Shown: positions 1-9,685, counted from the first letter of the stretch. The stretch is DNA of 64,000 nt from Bartonella sp. AU16XJBT (GCF_028618665.1 NZ_JAQITF010000002.1:184215-248214); one strand, 5' to 3'. Numbers and translations are program-made. The notes: generated by a model from the sequence alone, not told the origin.

Positions 1-193
1 ACGGAGAGTTAATTTTCCAATTTTTCTCTTATGGTGTTTCTTTGGTGTTGCAGCCTTCTTTTATCAATTAGAGGCTCCATATTGGGTCAAAATAGGGATT
101 TCAATAACAGGAATTTATATATATTGTATTGGCGCGATTATGCAAATATTTCCTCAACTTGGGGCAAAAAATATAAAAAAAACAGTTGATTAG
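1..193 (+). CDS. C-terminal end of an unidentified membrane protein (partial)
   Basis: An open frame enters from the left edge and stops at TAG 191-193, giving about 63 residues. It is strongly hydrophobic, with two likely membrane segments (around LLWCFFGVAAFF and ISITGIYIYCIGAIM) and a short Lys-containing tail. The family cannot be recognised from this end. It lies 22 bases before the next gene on the same strand, so the two may be co-transcribed. Confidence 0.6.
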   Translation, partial: RRVNFPIFLLWCFFGVAAFFYQLEAPYWVKIGISITGIYIYCIGAIMQIFPQLGAKNIKKTVD

Positions 194-215
194 TTGTTTT
201 TAAGAAGGGTGTGAG

Positions 216-1262
216 ATGCAAATTGATTTTGGAGCGGGTAATGATATTTCTTTTACGAAAGAAGGGCGTGCTGGTATTATAAAACTCTCACGTCCTTTAG
301 CATTAAATGCTCTTAATGGGCGGATGGTTTCCGCTTTAAAAAAAGCTCTCAAGACCTGGGAAACGGATAATGATATTTTTTGTGTCTTAATTGAAGGGGA
401 GGGACGTGCTTTTTGTGCTGGTGGAGATGTTGTAGAAATCTACCATATGGGGAGAAGTGCTTCTGCTTATCAATATTTTAGAGATGAATATAGTTTAAAT
501 GCTTATATTAAACGTTTTTCAAAGCCTTATATCTCTTTCTTAAACGGTATTTGGATGGGAGGAGGGGTAGGCATTTCTCTCTATGGTTCACATCGAATTG
601 TTACAGAAAATACAGTTTTTGCAATGCCGGAAGCTGCGATTGGATTTTTTCCAGATGTTGGTGCAAGTTTTTTCTTACCATCTCTTCCCAATCATTTTGG
701 CATTTATCTTGCATTAACTGGTGCTCGTATCAAATGGGGAGATTGTTTAAATTTAGGATTAGCAACACATGCTGTTCCTGAAATTGAATTCGATATAATT
801 AGAAAAGCTGTTATTGAGAAAGGAAATCCTACTTTAGCTTTAGAGGAGTGCGCAATTACAAAAGACTATGAAACAAGTCATGAAATACGTTGTATCATTA
901 ACACTTGTTTTAGTGCTAATACATTAGAAGAATGTCTTGAATTGCTTAATAAAAAAAATAATGAAGGTATTTTATTTGCTAAAGAATGTTATGATATTTT
1001 GCAGTCACGTTCTCCGATGAGTTTAAAAGTTATCTGGAAACAAATGAAACAAAATATACCTCGAACTTTAGAAGATTGTATAAAAATTGAAAACCGCATT
1101 GCACATCATATGATTAATGCACATGATTTTCATGAAGGGATACGTGCTATGTTAATCGATAAGGACAAAACACCTCAATGGCAGCCAGATAAACTTTCAA
1201 ATGTAACAGATGAAATGGTCAATTCTTACTTCCAACCTATTGAACAAGAGCTATTATTGTGA
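216..1262 (+). CDS. 3-hydroxyisobutyryl-CoA hydrolase (enoyl-CoA hydratase family)
   Basis: A 348-residue crotonase-fold protein. Its length and C-terminal half fit the HIBYL-CoA hydrolase branch (valine catabolism, cytosolic) rather than a roughly 260-residue enoyl-CoA hydratase. The first oxyanion-hole loop is GRAFCAGGDV (residues 63-72) and the second is GIWMGGGVGIS (111-121). E139 and D147 in the MPEAAIGFFPDVG stretch match the acidic pair expected in this branch. The start has GAAGGG a few bases upstream. The stop overlaps the GTG start of the next gene by 4 bases (GTGA), implying translational coupling. The exact physiological substrate is inferred. Confidence 0.85.
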   Translation: MQIDFGAGNDISFTKEGRAGIIKLSRPLALNALNGRMVSALKKALKTWETDNDIFCVLIEGEGRAFCAGGDVVEIYHMGRSASAYQYFRDEYSLNAYIKRFSKPYISFLNGIWMGGGVGISLYGSHRIVTENTVFAMPEAAIGFFPDVGASFFLPSLPNHFGIYLALTGARIKWGDCLNLGLATHAVPEIEFDIIRKAVIEKGNPTLALEECAITKDYETSHEIRCIINTCFSANTLEECLELLNKKNNEGILFAKECYDILQSRSPMSLKVIWKQMKQNIPRTLEDCIKIENRIAHHMINAHDFHEGIRAMLIDKDKTPQWQPDKLSNVTDEMVNSYFQPIEQELLL

Positions 1263-1672
1263 AAAATAGTGCACAAAAACGGATTTCAAAAATCGACTTA
1301 ATTTATAACTGTTATTTACGTTTTTTGGCGCTTATTTGCTTAAGTTTGAGTGTTTTTTATTGGATACGCCTTGTTGGTGTTTTTCCAGGTGTTCTATGGC
1401 GCTTTGACCTTATGCCTTGGCAGTGGCAATTTGCATCAGCTATATTGGCCATTCTCTATCCTGTTGCCTTGATTGGACTTTGGATGTATTCGCTATGGGG
1501 CATTATTTTATGGTGTAGCGCTGCATTGATTGAAACAATAACAATCTATTATTCCAATTTTATTGATCAGCCATTTGTACCATTATTTCATGGAATATTA
1601 TTTTTAGCTTTTGTGATCCTACAAATTATGATGATTTTTTTTAAAAGAGTAAAAAACAAAAAACGAGTGTGA
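1259..1672 (+). CDS. Small membrane protein, DUF6163-like
   Basis: A 137-residue protein with GTG start, overlapping the upstream hydrolase stop by 4 bases. It has about four hydrophobic segments separated by short loops, and a basic C-terminus (FFKRVKNKKRV). The aromatic segment RFDLMPWQWQFA between the first two membrane spans recalls the DUF6163 family, found next to the same hydrolase in Rhizobiales; that assignment is from memory. Function unknown. Confidence 0.7.
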   Translation: MKNSAQKRISKIDLIYNCYLRFLALICLSLSVFYWIRLVGVFPGVLWRFDLMPWQWQFASAILAILYPVALIGLWMYSLWGIILWCSAALIETITIYYSNFIDQPFVPLFHGILFLAFVILQIMMIFFKRVKNKKRV

Positions 1673-2063
1673 TTAAAACTTTCCAGCTAAAATAAAACAC
1701 GATCGGTTTTCAATCTAAAGTCATCAAGTCTTTAAAATTAAAAAAGATATTCGCTACAATTGCCAAACAACTCATATTTCAAAGTGCTGATACTATAAAA
1801 TACCCTTTCCAAAAAAGTTACATAATATATATTATGCGATAATCTGATGCAGAAAATAAAGCCTCTAATCCAAATAGAAACACCTAAATTCTCTATTAGA
1901 ACATATATATCCTCTCGCCCCAAATTTACGGAAGATTTGGAGAAAATGGAAAATGAATTTGGCTATAATTTTAAAGAGCGTATGCTGCTTAATTGGTCTT
2001 TAAGTATATTCCCCTTAAAGACCAAATAGTTATAATAAAATTACGGAGTATAAATAAGAAAAA
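1673..2063. other. Spacer of 391 bases with a strong inverted repeat
   Basis: AT-rich. It carries only a 60-codon open frame (1847-2029, plus) with no convincing ribosome-binding site or family resemblance, and a 12-bp perfect inverted repeat near its right end (listed separately). No RNA gene was recognised. Confidence 0.5.
1993..2025. repeat. 12-bp perfect inverted repeat (hairpin)
   Basis: TTGGTCTTTAAG (1993-2004) and CTTAAAGACCAA (2014-2025) are exact reverse complements with a 9-base loop. No T-run follows on either strand, so it is not a canonical intrinsic terminator. It lies between a plus-strand operon ending at 1672 and a minus-strand lipoprotein gene ending at 2064, where a bidirectional stop or RNA-stability element would make sense. 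Confidence 0.7.
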
Positions 2064-2423
2064 TTATTGTGCTATTTTACAGCGTTTCATACGCGCAAGA
2101 TCACTCAAAACAGCATTACGATTATTTAAAGCTGAAATTTCATTACTTTCGCTTGATTTTACATCCATAAAAAACAAAGCAGGTACAAATACAACACCTG
2201 CTGCTGCTAAAGCTACATTTTTGTTTCTTGCTTTAGAGCGCTCTGCAATTGTATCATTAATCTGACGTTTATTAGCAAAAAATTCCCGTTGAATATCGGC
2301 GCAACTCATTGCTCCATCATGTAATGTTGTCGTTGAAATATTTTTTTCTAAACGCCCCCCACATGCTGTTAAGGAAACAGCTAAAGCCACAATACATATT
2401 CCCCGCTTAAAATATCTATACAT
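2064..2423 (-). CDS. Small lipoprotein of unknown function
   Basis: A 119-residue protein with a basic N-terminus, hydrophobic core and lipobox (SLTAC, Cys at about residue 21), so it is probably a lipidated envelope protein. The mature part has a charged, Lys/Arg-rich helix, a second hydrophobic stretch (NVALAAAGVVFVPALFFMDV) that could insert in a membrane, and a helical tail ending near a Cys. It appears monocistronic. No family was recognised beyond a general resemblance to small alphaproteobacterial lipoproteins. Confidence 0.7.
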   Translation of the reverse strand: MYRYFKRGICIVALAVSLTACGGRLEKNISTTTLHDGAMSCADIQREFFANKRQINDTIAERSKARNKNVALAAAGVVFVPALFFMDVKSSESNEISALNNRNAVLSDLARMKRCKIAQ

Positions 2424-2538
2424 AAAAAAACCTCATTCTTGACATAAAAAGCACCAATTACGACAAAAATAAAACAAAATAAAGGATAATCTTTAAAAAG
2501 TATTTTTATTTAACCTGAAATATTACGTTACAATAAGC

Positions 2539-3348
2539 TTATGCCTCTGTTTCAAAAATAAGCCCTTGATATGCAGGTTTTACGTATGCTGGAACGTAAT
2601 TGACAACCTCATTGTAATCTAGCGATCTGTCCATATGTGTGAGTATAGCTTGTTTTGGCTTTAAATATTCTATCCATTGTAATGCTTGATCAACAGAAAA
2701 ATGACTCGGATGAGATTTAAATTGAAGAGCTTCAATGATAAGAATATCCAAATCCATTAATTTAGATAATGTTTTTTCAGGAAATTCACTAACATCTGTA
2801 CAATAAGCAACATTCCCAATACGAAAACCTAAAGAATGAATATTACCGTGACATTGTAAATGTGTACTGACAGTTATTGCTCCACCCTGCCCTTGAATGA
2901 TGAATTGACTATCTTCATCGATAGGATGTTCTTTTAAGATAGGCGAATAAGATGAATCTTTTGGCGTTTGAAAACAATATCCGAAAGCATTTTTGAGATG
3001 TTTTAATGTAAACTTATCTGCATAGATATCGATTAAACATTTTTGTGCAAGTGCATAGCTGCGTAAATCATCAATACCGTGGATATGATCTGCATGAGAA
3101 TGCGTATAAAGTGCAGCATCAAGATGGTTTACACGCGCATCGATCATTTGTGAGCGAAAGTCTGGCCCTGTATCAATAACGACTGTTGTTTTTTTTCCTG
3201 ATGGTTTAATGCGTTCAACTAATAAAGAACTTCTGTAGCGTTTATTTTTAGGGTTATTCGGATCACAAGCTCCCCAATCACCATTGGGGCGTGGGACTCC
3301 TGGAGAAGGACCACAGCCTAATATTGTAAATCGGTATCGATCAAACAT
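2539..3348 (-). CDS. MBL-fold metallo-hydrolase (PhnP-like)
   Basis: A 269-residue beta-lactamase-fold hydrolase. The metal-binding HxHxDH motif is HSHADH (residues 83-88). Later ligands are expected in CHGNIHSLGF, YCTDVSEF and LTHMD. The N-terminal GCGPSPGVPRP and CDP motifs match the PhnP-like phosphodiesterase branch. It is the last gene of the conserved rlpA-to-tatD cluster, 10 bases after tatD. The substrate is unknown; in this setting it is usually annotated simply as an MBL-fold hydrolase. Confidence 0.85.
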   Translation of the reverse strand: MFDRYRFTILGCGPSPGVPRPNGDWGACDPNNPKNKRYRSSLLVERIKPSGKKTTVVIDTGPDFRSQMIDARVNHLDAALYTHSHADHIHGIDDLRSYALAQKCLIDIYADKFTLKHLKNAFGYCFQTPKDSSYSPILKEHPIDEDSQFIIQGQGGAITVSTHLQCHGNIHSLGFRIGNVAYCTDVSEFPEKTLSKLMDLDILIIEALQFKSHPSHFSVDQALQWIEYLKPKQAILTHMDRSLDYNEVVNYVPAYVKPAYQGLIFETEA

Positions 3349-3358
3349 ACCCTTTGCC

Positions 3359-4132
3359 TTATTTCATTTTGCTAAATAAACGAAAAGCATTACGCGTTGT
3401 TATTTGAGCTGTTTCTTCAATGCTTAGGCCAATTGTTTCAGCCAAAACAGCTGCTGTATAGCATACAAAAGATGGTTCATTGGTTTTTCCTCGATGAGGA
3501 GTGGGGGCTAAAAATGGTGCATCTGTTTCCACCAATAAACACTCATGGGGCACAATTTTTGCTATTTCACGGATTTCAAATGCGTTTTTAAAAGTAAGAA
3601 TACCTGAAAAAGAAATATAACCACCAAGTTCAATGCCAGCGCGAGCAAGCTGTATTCCAGAGGAATAACAATGAAGAATAAAGGGAAAAGCCCCTTCCTT
3701 TATCTGTTCGCGTAAGATTTTCTCCATATCAATATCTGCATTGCGTGAATGTATAACAAGAGGAATCTGTGTTTCTCGAGAAGCAATGATATGTTCTTGG
3801 AAAACTTTCTTTTGCTCTTCTGGTGTAGAATAATCATAATGGTAATCAAGCCCCCCTTCCCCAAACGCAACTATTTTAGGGTGCTTTGAGAGCTGTATAA
3901 GCTCTTTGGCTGTAATATTTTGTTCTTCATGCGCATGATTGGGGTGTGTTCCAACGGAACAAAAGACTTGATCATAGCTTTGTGCTATGGCTAACAGCTT
4001 ATCTAACTTACGAACATGGGTTGAAATTGTTATCATACGTCTAACGTCAGCATCTAAAGCTCGTTGGATAACATTATCCAAATCTTGTGAAAAATCTTCA
4101 AAATCAAGATGACAATGTGTATCAATGAGCAT
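3359..4132 (-). CDS. TatD-family metal-dependent hydrolase
   Basis: A 257-residue TIM-barrel hydrolase of usual TatD length. Metal-site motifs are visible: the N-terminal DTHCHLD (His6, His8), FGEGGLDYH, the mid-protein VIHSRNAD and the C-terminal VETDAPFLAP. Members act as metal-dependent DNases or tRNA-fragment-processing enzymes; the cellular role here is inferred. The start overlaps the end of metG by 11 bases, which fits co-transcription. Confidence 0.9.
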   Translation of the reverse strand: MLIDTHCHLDFEDFSQDLDNVIQRALDADVRRMITISTHVRKLDKLLAIAQSYDQVFCSVGTHPNHAHEEQNITAKELIQLSKHPKIVAFGEGGLDYHYDYSTPEEQKKVFQEHIIASRETQIPLVIHSRNADIDMEKILREQIKEGAFPFILHCYSSGIQLARAGIELGGYISFSGILTFKNAFEIREIAKIVPHECLLVETDAPFLAPTPHRGKTNEPSFVCYTAAVLAETIGLSIEETAQITTRNAFRLFSKMK

Positions 4133-5681
4133 GATGAGAATCTTCTTTCTTCAAGACATAACGAGGAAAAATCGGTTCTGGCGGTGGAAGATCAAGTCCT
4201 TCTTGAATTTTTGCATGACTTATATGATACAACAACCGATCATCTTCAGCAACCGCAAGGCTATCAAGAAGTTTTGCTGCTGATTGGGGGATGAAAGGCA
4301 AAAGCATAATTCCTATTCGTCGCAAGATTTCTACAGTTATATAAAGAACTGTAGAAAATCGCTCTGGATCATTTTTCCGTAAACTCCAAGGTTGTTCGTT
4401 GGCAAAATAGCGGTTGGCATCTGCTACAGTTGAAAAAATAGCTGAAAGAGCTAAATGCATACTATGAGAAGACATCGCTTGGTGTACAGTTTCAAGCACT
4501 TGAAGAGATTGTTCTAAAAGCTGTTTATCTTGAACTAAAAATGTAGCGGGTCTAGGAACCTTTGCATCACAATTTTTGGCAATCATAGATAAAGAACGCT
4601 GTGCTAAATTACCAAGGTCATTAGCAAGATCGGCATTAATACGGTTCATAAGGCTTTCATGGTTATAACTACCGTCTTGTCCAAAGGGTACTTCACGGAG
4701 AAGAAAATAACGAACCTGATCAAGACCGTAATGATCAATCATTTCAAAAGGATCAATGACATTTCCAACAGATTTTGACATTTTGGCACCACGATTAAGT
4801 AAAAAACCATGTGCAAAAATATTTTTAGGTAATTCAATTCCCGCAGACATTAAAAATGCCGGCCAATAGACGGCATGAAAACGAATAATATCCTTACCAA
4901 TAATATGCGTATTTGCAGGCCAAAAATCACATTTTTTTGAATTTTTATTAAAAAAATCAATTGCTGATAGATAATTTGTAAGCGCATCAACCCAAACATA
5001 CATCACGTGTTTGGGATTTTCAGGAACAGCAATCCCCCAATTAAAACTTGCCCGTGAAATAGAAATATCTTTTAAACCTGATTTGATAAAACTTATAATT
5101 TCATTACGCCGCTCAAGGGGAGCAATAAAATCAGGATGTTTTTCATAATATTCAAGAAGAGCTTTTTCATAACGAGAAAGTCTAAAAAAATAACTTTCTT
5201 CTTCATTCCATTCAACGGGAGAACCTAATTCTTTTTCGCGACGGATATTATCTGGTCCAACTTCCGTATCTTTCTCTTCATAATAGGCTTCTTGGCGAAC
5301 CGAATACCAACCCGTATAACGGCCGAGATAAATATCGCCATTTTCTTCCATCTTTTTCCAAATTTCTTGACAAGCTTGATAATGGCGCTCTTCTGTTGTA
5401 CGGATGAAATCATCGTTAGAACAATTTAATACCGCAAGCATTTTTTGAAATACAGCACTATTACGATCTGCAAGTTGTTGAGGTGTTATGCCCAATACTG
5501 CTGCGGTTTGTTGCATCTTTAAACCATGCTCATCTGTACCAGAAAGAAAAAATACCTTTTTTCCGTTTAATCGTTGAAAGCGGGCTAAGACATCACTTGC
5601 AATGGCACTATAGGCATGTCCAATATGCGGATTACCATTAGGATAAAAAATAGGAGTTGTTATGTAATATGTGTCACGCAT
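4122..5681 (-). CDS. metG: Methionyl-tRNA synthetase
   Basis: Charges tRNA-Met in the cytosol. From the ATG at 5681 the protein is 519 residues, the usual alphaproteobacterial size. This start directly precedes RDTYYITTPIFYPNG; an upstream in-frame ATG at 5726 would add 15 untypical residues. Class I signatures are the HIGH motif in NPHIGHAY (residues 19-22) and KMSKS (300-304). The zinc-knuckle cysteines of the E. coli-type enzyme are absent (GWYSVRQEAYY region), and there is no C-terminal tRNA-binding domain, as in the short subtype. Confidence 0.96.
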   Translation of the reverse strand: MRDTYYITTPIFYPNGNPHIGHAYSAIASDVLARFQRLNGKKVFFLSGTDEHGLKMQQTAAVLGITPQQLADRNSAVFQKMLAVLNCSNDDFIRTTEERHYQACQEIWKKMEENGDIYLGRYTGWYSVRQEAYYEEKDTEVGPDNIRREKELGSPVEWNEEESYFFRLSRYEKALLEYYEKHPDFIAPLERRNEIISFIKSGLKDISISRASFNWGIAVPENPKHVMYVWVDALTNYLSAIDFFNKNSKKCDFWPANTHIIGKDIIRFHAVYWPAFLMSAGIELPKNIFAHGFLLNRGAKMSKSVGNVIDPFEMIDHYGLDQVRYFLLREVPFGQDGSYNHESLMNRINADLANDLGNLAQRSLSMIAKNCDAKVPRPATFLVQDKQLLEQSLQVLETVHQAMSSHSMHLALSAIFSTVADANRYFANEQPWSLRKNDPERFSTVLYITVEILRRIGIMLLPFIPQSAAKLLDSLAVAEDDRLLYHISHAKIQEGLDLPPPEPIFPRYVLKKEDSHHAH

Positions 5682-5757
5682 GTCATACTCACTGTAAAAC
5701 GCTATAAATAAAAGATACAATGACATAACGCCTGTTCATCACATTGTCACGGAAAAA

Positions 5758-6804
5758 CTAATCCTCATGAATAATCTTATGAACTCTAAAAAGTAAGTTA
5801 ATAACAAACTGCTTCTTATCAAGATTAAACAGTTGTATTTCCTCTATTTCTTGATGAATCTCTTGCCATTTTTGCGCATATTTTTTTGAGAGAAATAAGT
5901 TTCCTTTTTCAACGAACATGATAGCTTTTTGTTGAATTTTATCAAGAATTTCATCACAAAATTGTTGAAATTGGAAGGGGGAAGAAACAGATGAGAATGT
6001 TTGTGCAAGCGTGTGTACAATCGTTGCGTTACAAACAGGTTGTTTTAGAAGGGCATCAATCGTTTTAATAATTTCAAGACCGCCATGGCGAATAAATAAA
6101 GCAGCTTTTCGAGGGCTTCCTTTGGATTTTTTAATGATCATTTCAATTGTTTTTTCATCAGGTAAATCCTGATTGGTGAAAATATGTGTAATGACTTTTT
6201 TCATTTCATCATGACACAGTGGGCGAAAAGAAATTTTTTGACAGCGTGAATGAATTGTTGGAAGCAATTTGCCTGAAGAATGTGCGATAATAATAAAGAG
6301 CGTCTTTGCAGGAGGTTCTTCAAGTATTTTAAGAATTGCATTTGCTGCATTTCTGTTCATATCATCTGCGGAATCAATAATAACAATACGCCATCCATTA
6401 TCTTGCGATGTTCGGCTTAAAAAATGCATAATATCACGGATATCATCAATGAGTATTCCTGTTTTAAACTTTTGTGTTTTTACATCAAATCGACGTGAAA
6501 TATACAAAAGACCAGGGTGACTTCCTTGTGTAATTTGGCGCCATGAAGTAGAATGAGGATCGGGTTTTAGGAAATTTTTCTTTTGAGAACTTAAAATATT
6601 CCAAGCAAGATGAAACGCTAATGTCGCCTTTCCAATTCCATATTCCCCTTCGAATAATAAAGCATGGTGCAAACGCTCTTCTTTAAGCATTTCTGCCAAA
6701 AAGTGACGAACATCTTCATGACCAAAGATAACATTATTCTGGGACGGCGATAAAATTGTATCAATATCATCATATTGTCGTAAAATATTTATTACATCAC
6801 TCAT
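5758..6804 (-). CDS. holB: DNA polymerase III subunit delta' (clamp loader)
   Basis: A 348-residue AAA+ clamp-loader subunit. The P-loop is GEYGIGKAT (53-61); downstream are the sensor-like VIIDSADDMNRNAANAILK and LEEPPAKTLFIIIAH segments and SRCQKISF (SRC motif). The ATG at 6804 was preferred over an upstream in-frame codon at 6834 because it forms an exact ATGA overlap with the tmk stop. It loads the sliding clamp together with DnaX and HolA, encoded elsewhere. Confidence 0.92.
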   Translation of the reverse strand: MSDVINILRQYDDIDTILSPSQNNVIFGHEDVRHFLAEMLKEERLHHALLFEGEYGIGKATLAFHLAWNILSSQKKNFLKPDPHSTSWRQITQGSHPGLLYISRRFDVKTQKFKTGILIDDIRDIMHFLSRTSQDNGWRIVIIDSADDMNRNAANAILKILEEPPAKTLFIIIAHSSGKLLPTIHSRCQKISFRPLCHDEMKKVITHIFTNQDLPDEKTIEMIIKKSKGSPRKAALFIRHGGLEIIKTIDALLKQPVCNATIVHTLAQTFSSVSSPFQFQQFCDEILDKIQQKAIMFVEKGNLFLSKKYAQKWQEIHQEIEEIQLFNLDKKQFVINLLFRVHKIIHED

Positions 6805-7445
6805 GAAAATTGATCCAACAATACCTGATGACAAATATTTTTTATTTGATGCGCAATGACTTCCACTGAGCCAGTAGCATCAATGACTCGAAATCTCTGT
6901 GACTCTTGTTTAGCCAATTGAAGAAAAGCTTGACGCCTTTGTTCTTGGGTTTCCAGCGGGTCTTTTTCAAAATGATCGATTTCTTCAGTTTTTTTTCTTC
7001 GCAAATTTGCACGCTTTATACCACACGCTGCTGGCATATCTAATAAAAATGTTAAATGAGGCATGATACCATTAAGCGCAATACACTCTAAGATAGAAAG
7101 AAGAGAAGTATTGACTGTCTCATTGAGCCCTTGATAGACCCGTGTAGAATCAATAAAGCGGTCACATAAAACGATTTTACCTTTTTGCAAAGAAGGCGCG
7201 ATAACCTCGGCGATATGGTCGGCGCGTGCCGCAGTAAACAAAACCGCTTCAATCAATGGTCCATACTGCTGTGCCTGCCCCGACAACAAAATATGCCGGA
7301 TTGCTTCTGCCCCTGCTGTTCCTCCTGGTTCTCGTGTTGTAATAACATCATAACCTTGGTGAGAGAGATATTCAGCAAGTAAAGAAATCTGCACTGTTTT
7401 TCCTACCCCGTCCCCTCCTTCAAATGTAATAAAATAACCTGACAC
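6801..7445 (-). CDS. tmk: Thymidylate kinase
   Basis: Phosphorylates dTMP to dTDP. At 214 residues it is normal for the family. The P-loop is GGDGVGKT (10-17), the DR(F/Y) motif is CDRFIDSTRVYQG, and TREPGGTAGAEAIR matches the nucleotide-binding segment. It sits between the DacF-like gene and holB and overlaps holB by 4 bases, the arrangement seen throughout Rhizobiales. Confidence 0.96.
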   Translation of the reverse strand: MSGYFITFEGGDGVGKTVQISLLAEYLSHQGYDVITTREPGGTAGAEAIRHILLSGQAQQYGPLIEAVLFTAARADHIAEVIAPSLQKGKIVLCDRFIDSTRVYQGLNETVNTSLLSILECIALNGIMPHLTFLLDMPAACGIKRANLRRKKTEEIDHFEKDPLETQEQRRQAFLQLAKQESQRFRVIDATGSVEVIAHQIKNICHQVLLDQFS

Positions 7446-7475
7446 GTATAAACCTTAACCCTTATTAGCGCGTAA

Positions 7476-8639
7476 CTACAAATATTTCCGTAACCATCCA
7501 ATTGTTATTTCATAGAATGCATCTTTTACTTTTGTAAAGAAACTTCCTTCCTGAACATCCACTTCGGCAAAAACTGGTTTTTCCAAAAGAACCTTTTTAT
7601 CTTCTAAAATTTGAATAACGCCAACGGGTTGTCCTGAAACGATGGGAGCTTTCAATGGACCATGATATTTAATTCTTGCTTTAACGTTGACTTCTTTTTC
7701 ATTGGAAAGCATAAAACTTATCGGTTTTTTAACAATAAGTGGAACAAAATTTTGCTTCCCACCATAAACAGAAGCACGACCAACCGTTTCCCCTTTTGTG
7801 AAAATCGTTTTGAGATCAAAAGCCGTTATTCCCCATTGAAGAATGCGTTCTATTTCCGTTGTATGTTTTTTACCATCTTGCAAACCATTGATTGCTAAAA
7901 AAAGACGTCGATGATTTTTATAAATGGTGGCAACCATTGAAAATCCTTCTTTTTCGCTGTAGCCAAAGCCAAATCCTTCTACACCAATTTCCTTAGAAAT
8001 AAGAGGGTTTTTATTCCGTTGAAAAATATTATTCCACGTAAAATGAGGCTCACGATAAAGTGCATAATAATCCGGATATTCGTGAGCAATATGGCGCGCT
8101 AATATAATCATATCGTGCACGGTTACAAATTGTCCCTCCTCGGGAAGCCCTGTTGCATTAACAAAATGGCTCTGAGATAAACCAATTATTTTAGCGCGCT
8201 GATTCATCAGCTGTGCAAAATGGGCTTCATCTCCTGATATTCCTTCAGCCAGAATAATAGCAGCATCATTTCCATTAACAATAATTAAACCACGCAAAAG
8301 ATCAGAAACACTAATTTCTGTCTTTATTTTTGCAAACATAGTGGTTGTACCAGAAGGTGCCCCACCCTTGCGCCAAGCATTTTCACTGACCTTAAATTTT
8401 TGGGAATTCTGTAACAATCCTTCTTTTAATTGATGAAAGATGACTTCCGCTGTCATCAATTTTGCTAATGAAGCAGGAAAAAAAGGAATATCAGTTTGTT
8501 TTTCATAAAGTATTGTCTCTGTATCATCATCTAGTAACAACACTTGTGAAGCGGAAATTTGAAAATCTTGCGCTCTCCCCCACGTATTAAATACCAACAT
8601 CCCCCATAAGATCAGTAAGATCCTTAATACTGTATACAT
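7476..8639 (-). CDS. DacF-like D-alanyl-D-alanine carboxypeptidase homologue, motifs degenerate
   Basis: A peptidase S11 (low-molecular-weight PBP) homologue of 387 residues from the ATG at 8639, which has a strong GGGAGGAG site just upstream; an alternative codon at 8678 would add 13 residues. It has an N-terminal signal peptide (about residues 1-23). The SxxK motif is intact (S57-L-A-K60). The SxN motif reads NGN (122-124, Ser replaced by Asn) and the KTG motif reads GFG (224-226). Flanking residues still align with active family members, so the frame is not in doubt. The C-terminal beta domain is present. It may be a structural or peptidoglycan-binding protein rather than an active carboxypeptidase; a second active copy elsewhere would explain the drift. 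Confidence 0.85.
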   Translation of the reverse strand: MYTVLRILLILWGMLVFNTWGRAQDFQISASQVLLLDDDTETILYEKQTDIPFFPASLAKLMTAEVIFHQLKEGLLQNSQKFKVSENAWRKGGAPSGTTTMFAKIKTEISVSDLLRGLIIVNGNDAAIILAEGISGDEAHFAQLMNQRAKIIGLSQSHFVNATGLPEEGQFVTVHDMIILARHIAHEYPDYYALYREPHFTWNNIFQRNKNPLISKEIGVEGFGFGYSEKEGFSMVATIYKNHRRLFLAINGLQDGKKHTTEIERILQWGITAFDLKTIFTKGETVGRASVYGGKQNFVPLIVKKPISFMLSNEKEVNVKARIKYHGPLKAPIVSGQPVGVIQILEDKKVLLEKPVFAEVDVQEGSFFTKVKDAFYEITIGWLRKYL

Positions 8640-9685
8640 AGCCACTCCTCCCATCCAAAGATTAGCATAGAGAATCACTATATAGGAAAAAACTCTCTTA
8701 TTTCCGCAAATTGAGGAATTATTGATAACTCAAGAAAAGATTTTATTTTCATTCAGCATGAGCAAAAGTAAAATGATATATTTTTTATCTTCCACGCAAG
8801 AGCTAATATTAACATTTTAAAGCATGAAAGACAAAAAAGACTTTTTAGCTTTTTTATTTCCAGTACATTGATTTATTTATGATAAATTATTAATTTTTAA
8901 AATTTAAGCTGACCAAAATACTGTAAAATTCTCTCATCATCCCACCTCTTTAAAGCAATTAAAATCGCTTTTTTTTATTCTTCATAAGCAAGGTTAGTAT
9001 AGGGGTGAAGATTAAGATTATTAAAGAGAGAATAAAAATACTTTTTATAAATCTCTCAAGTCCCAAGGTATTGCAAAACATAAAAGCTTTGCAAAATGTA
9101 TGATGGTGTCAGTTTATATCTTCATACGTGTAAAGACTATGATGCCTAATGGCTTTACATTCTACTATTCAGGAAAGCTGTCATAAAATGGGCTTGAGAG
9201 CCAGATATACCTCTTTAAAATGGAAAATGAGCACATGTGAACAGACAATACAAAAGTGTATTTTTTTTGAGGTTGTTCAGTTTACGTGAAGGGTGTTATG
9301 CTATTAAGAAATCGATAAAAAAGCATAAAACAATGCATAATCTCCTCATAAGATATTACCCTTATGCTTTCGAAGGCCGCAAAGTCAGAATCAAAAGGAA
9401 ATATCTTTTGCTTTTTAGACTTTATATTCTTTCCCAATTAGATTGTATAGTCGTTTCAGAGATTACACAAACAGACTCACACAATCCGGCTTTTCTCATT
9501 TGACAAAAGCCATTATAGCAGAAAAAAACACGCGCTTTATCAGCAAACACTGTCATAAAATCAAAAATAGACTGGCAATGGATTGGAGAGACGTATTAAA
9601 TTATTAATGATAACACTCAACCTCGACCTTTTTTCATCACTTTTTATTTGAAAATGATATCGATTAAAAATTAACATATTTTTTC
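8640..9685. other. Long spacer of about 1 kb without a supported gene
   Basis: AT-rich DNA between the DacF-like gene and rlpA, which are usually close neighbours. An 88-codon frame (9237-9503, plus) lacks family resemblance and a clear ribosome-binding site. No tRNA or regulatory RNA was recognised. The stretch looks like decayed sequence. Confidence 0.5.

Noticed and set aside
1847..2029. 60-codon frame upstream of the inverted repeat
   Set aside because: Ends inside the hairpin, has no ribosome-binding site and no recognisable family.
9237..9503. 88-codon frame in the spacer between the DacF-like gene and rlpA
   Set aside because: No clear ribosome-binding site, no family resemblance, very basic composition; it lies in decayed-looking DNA.
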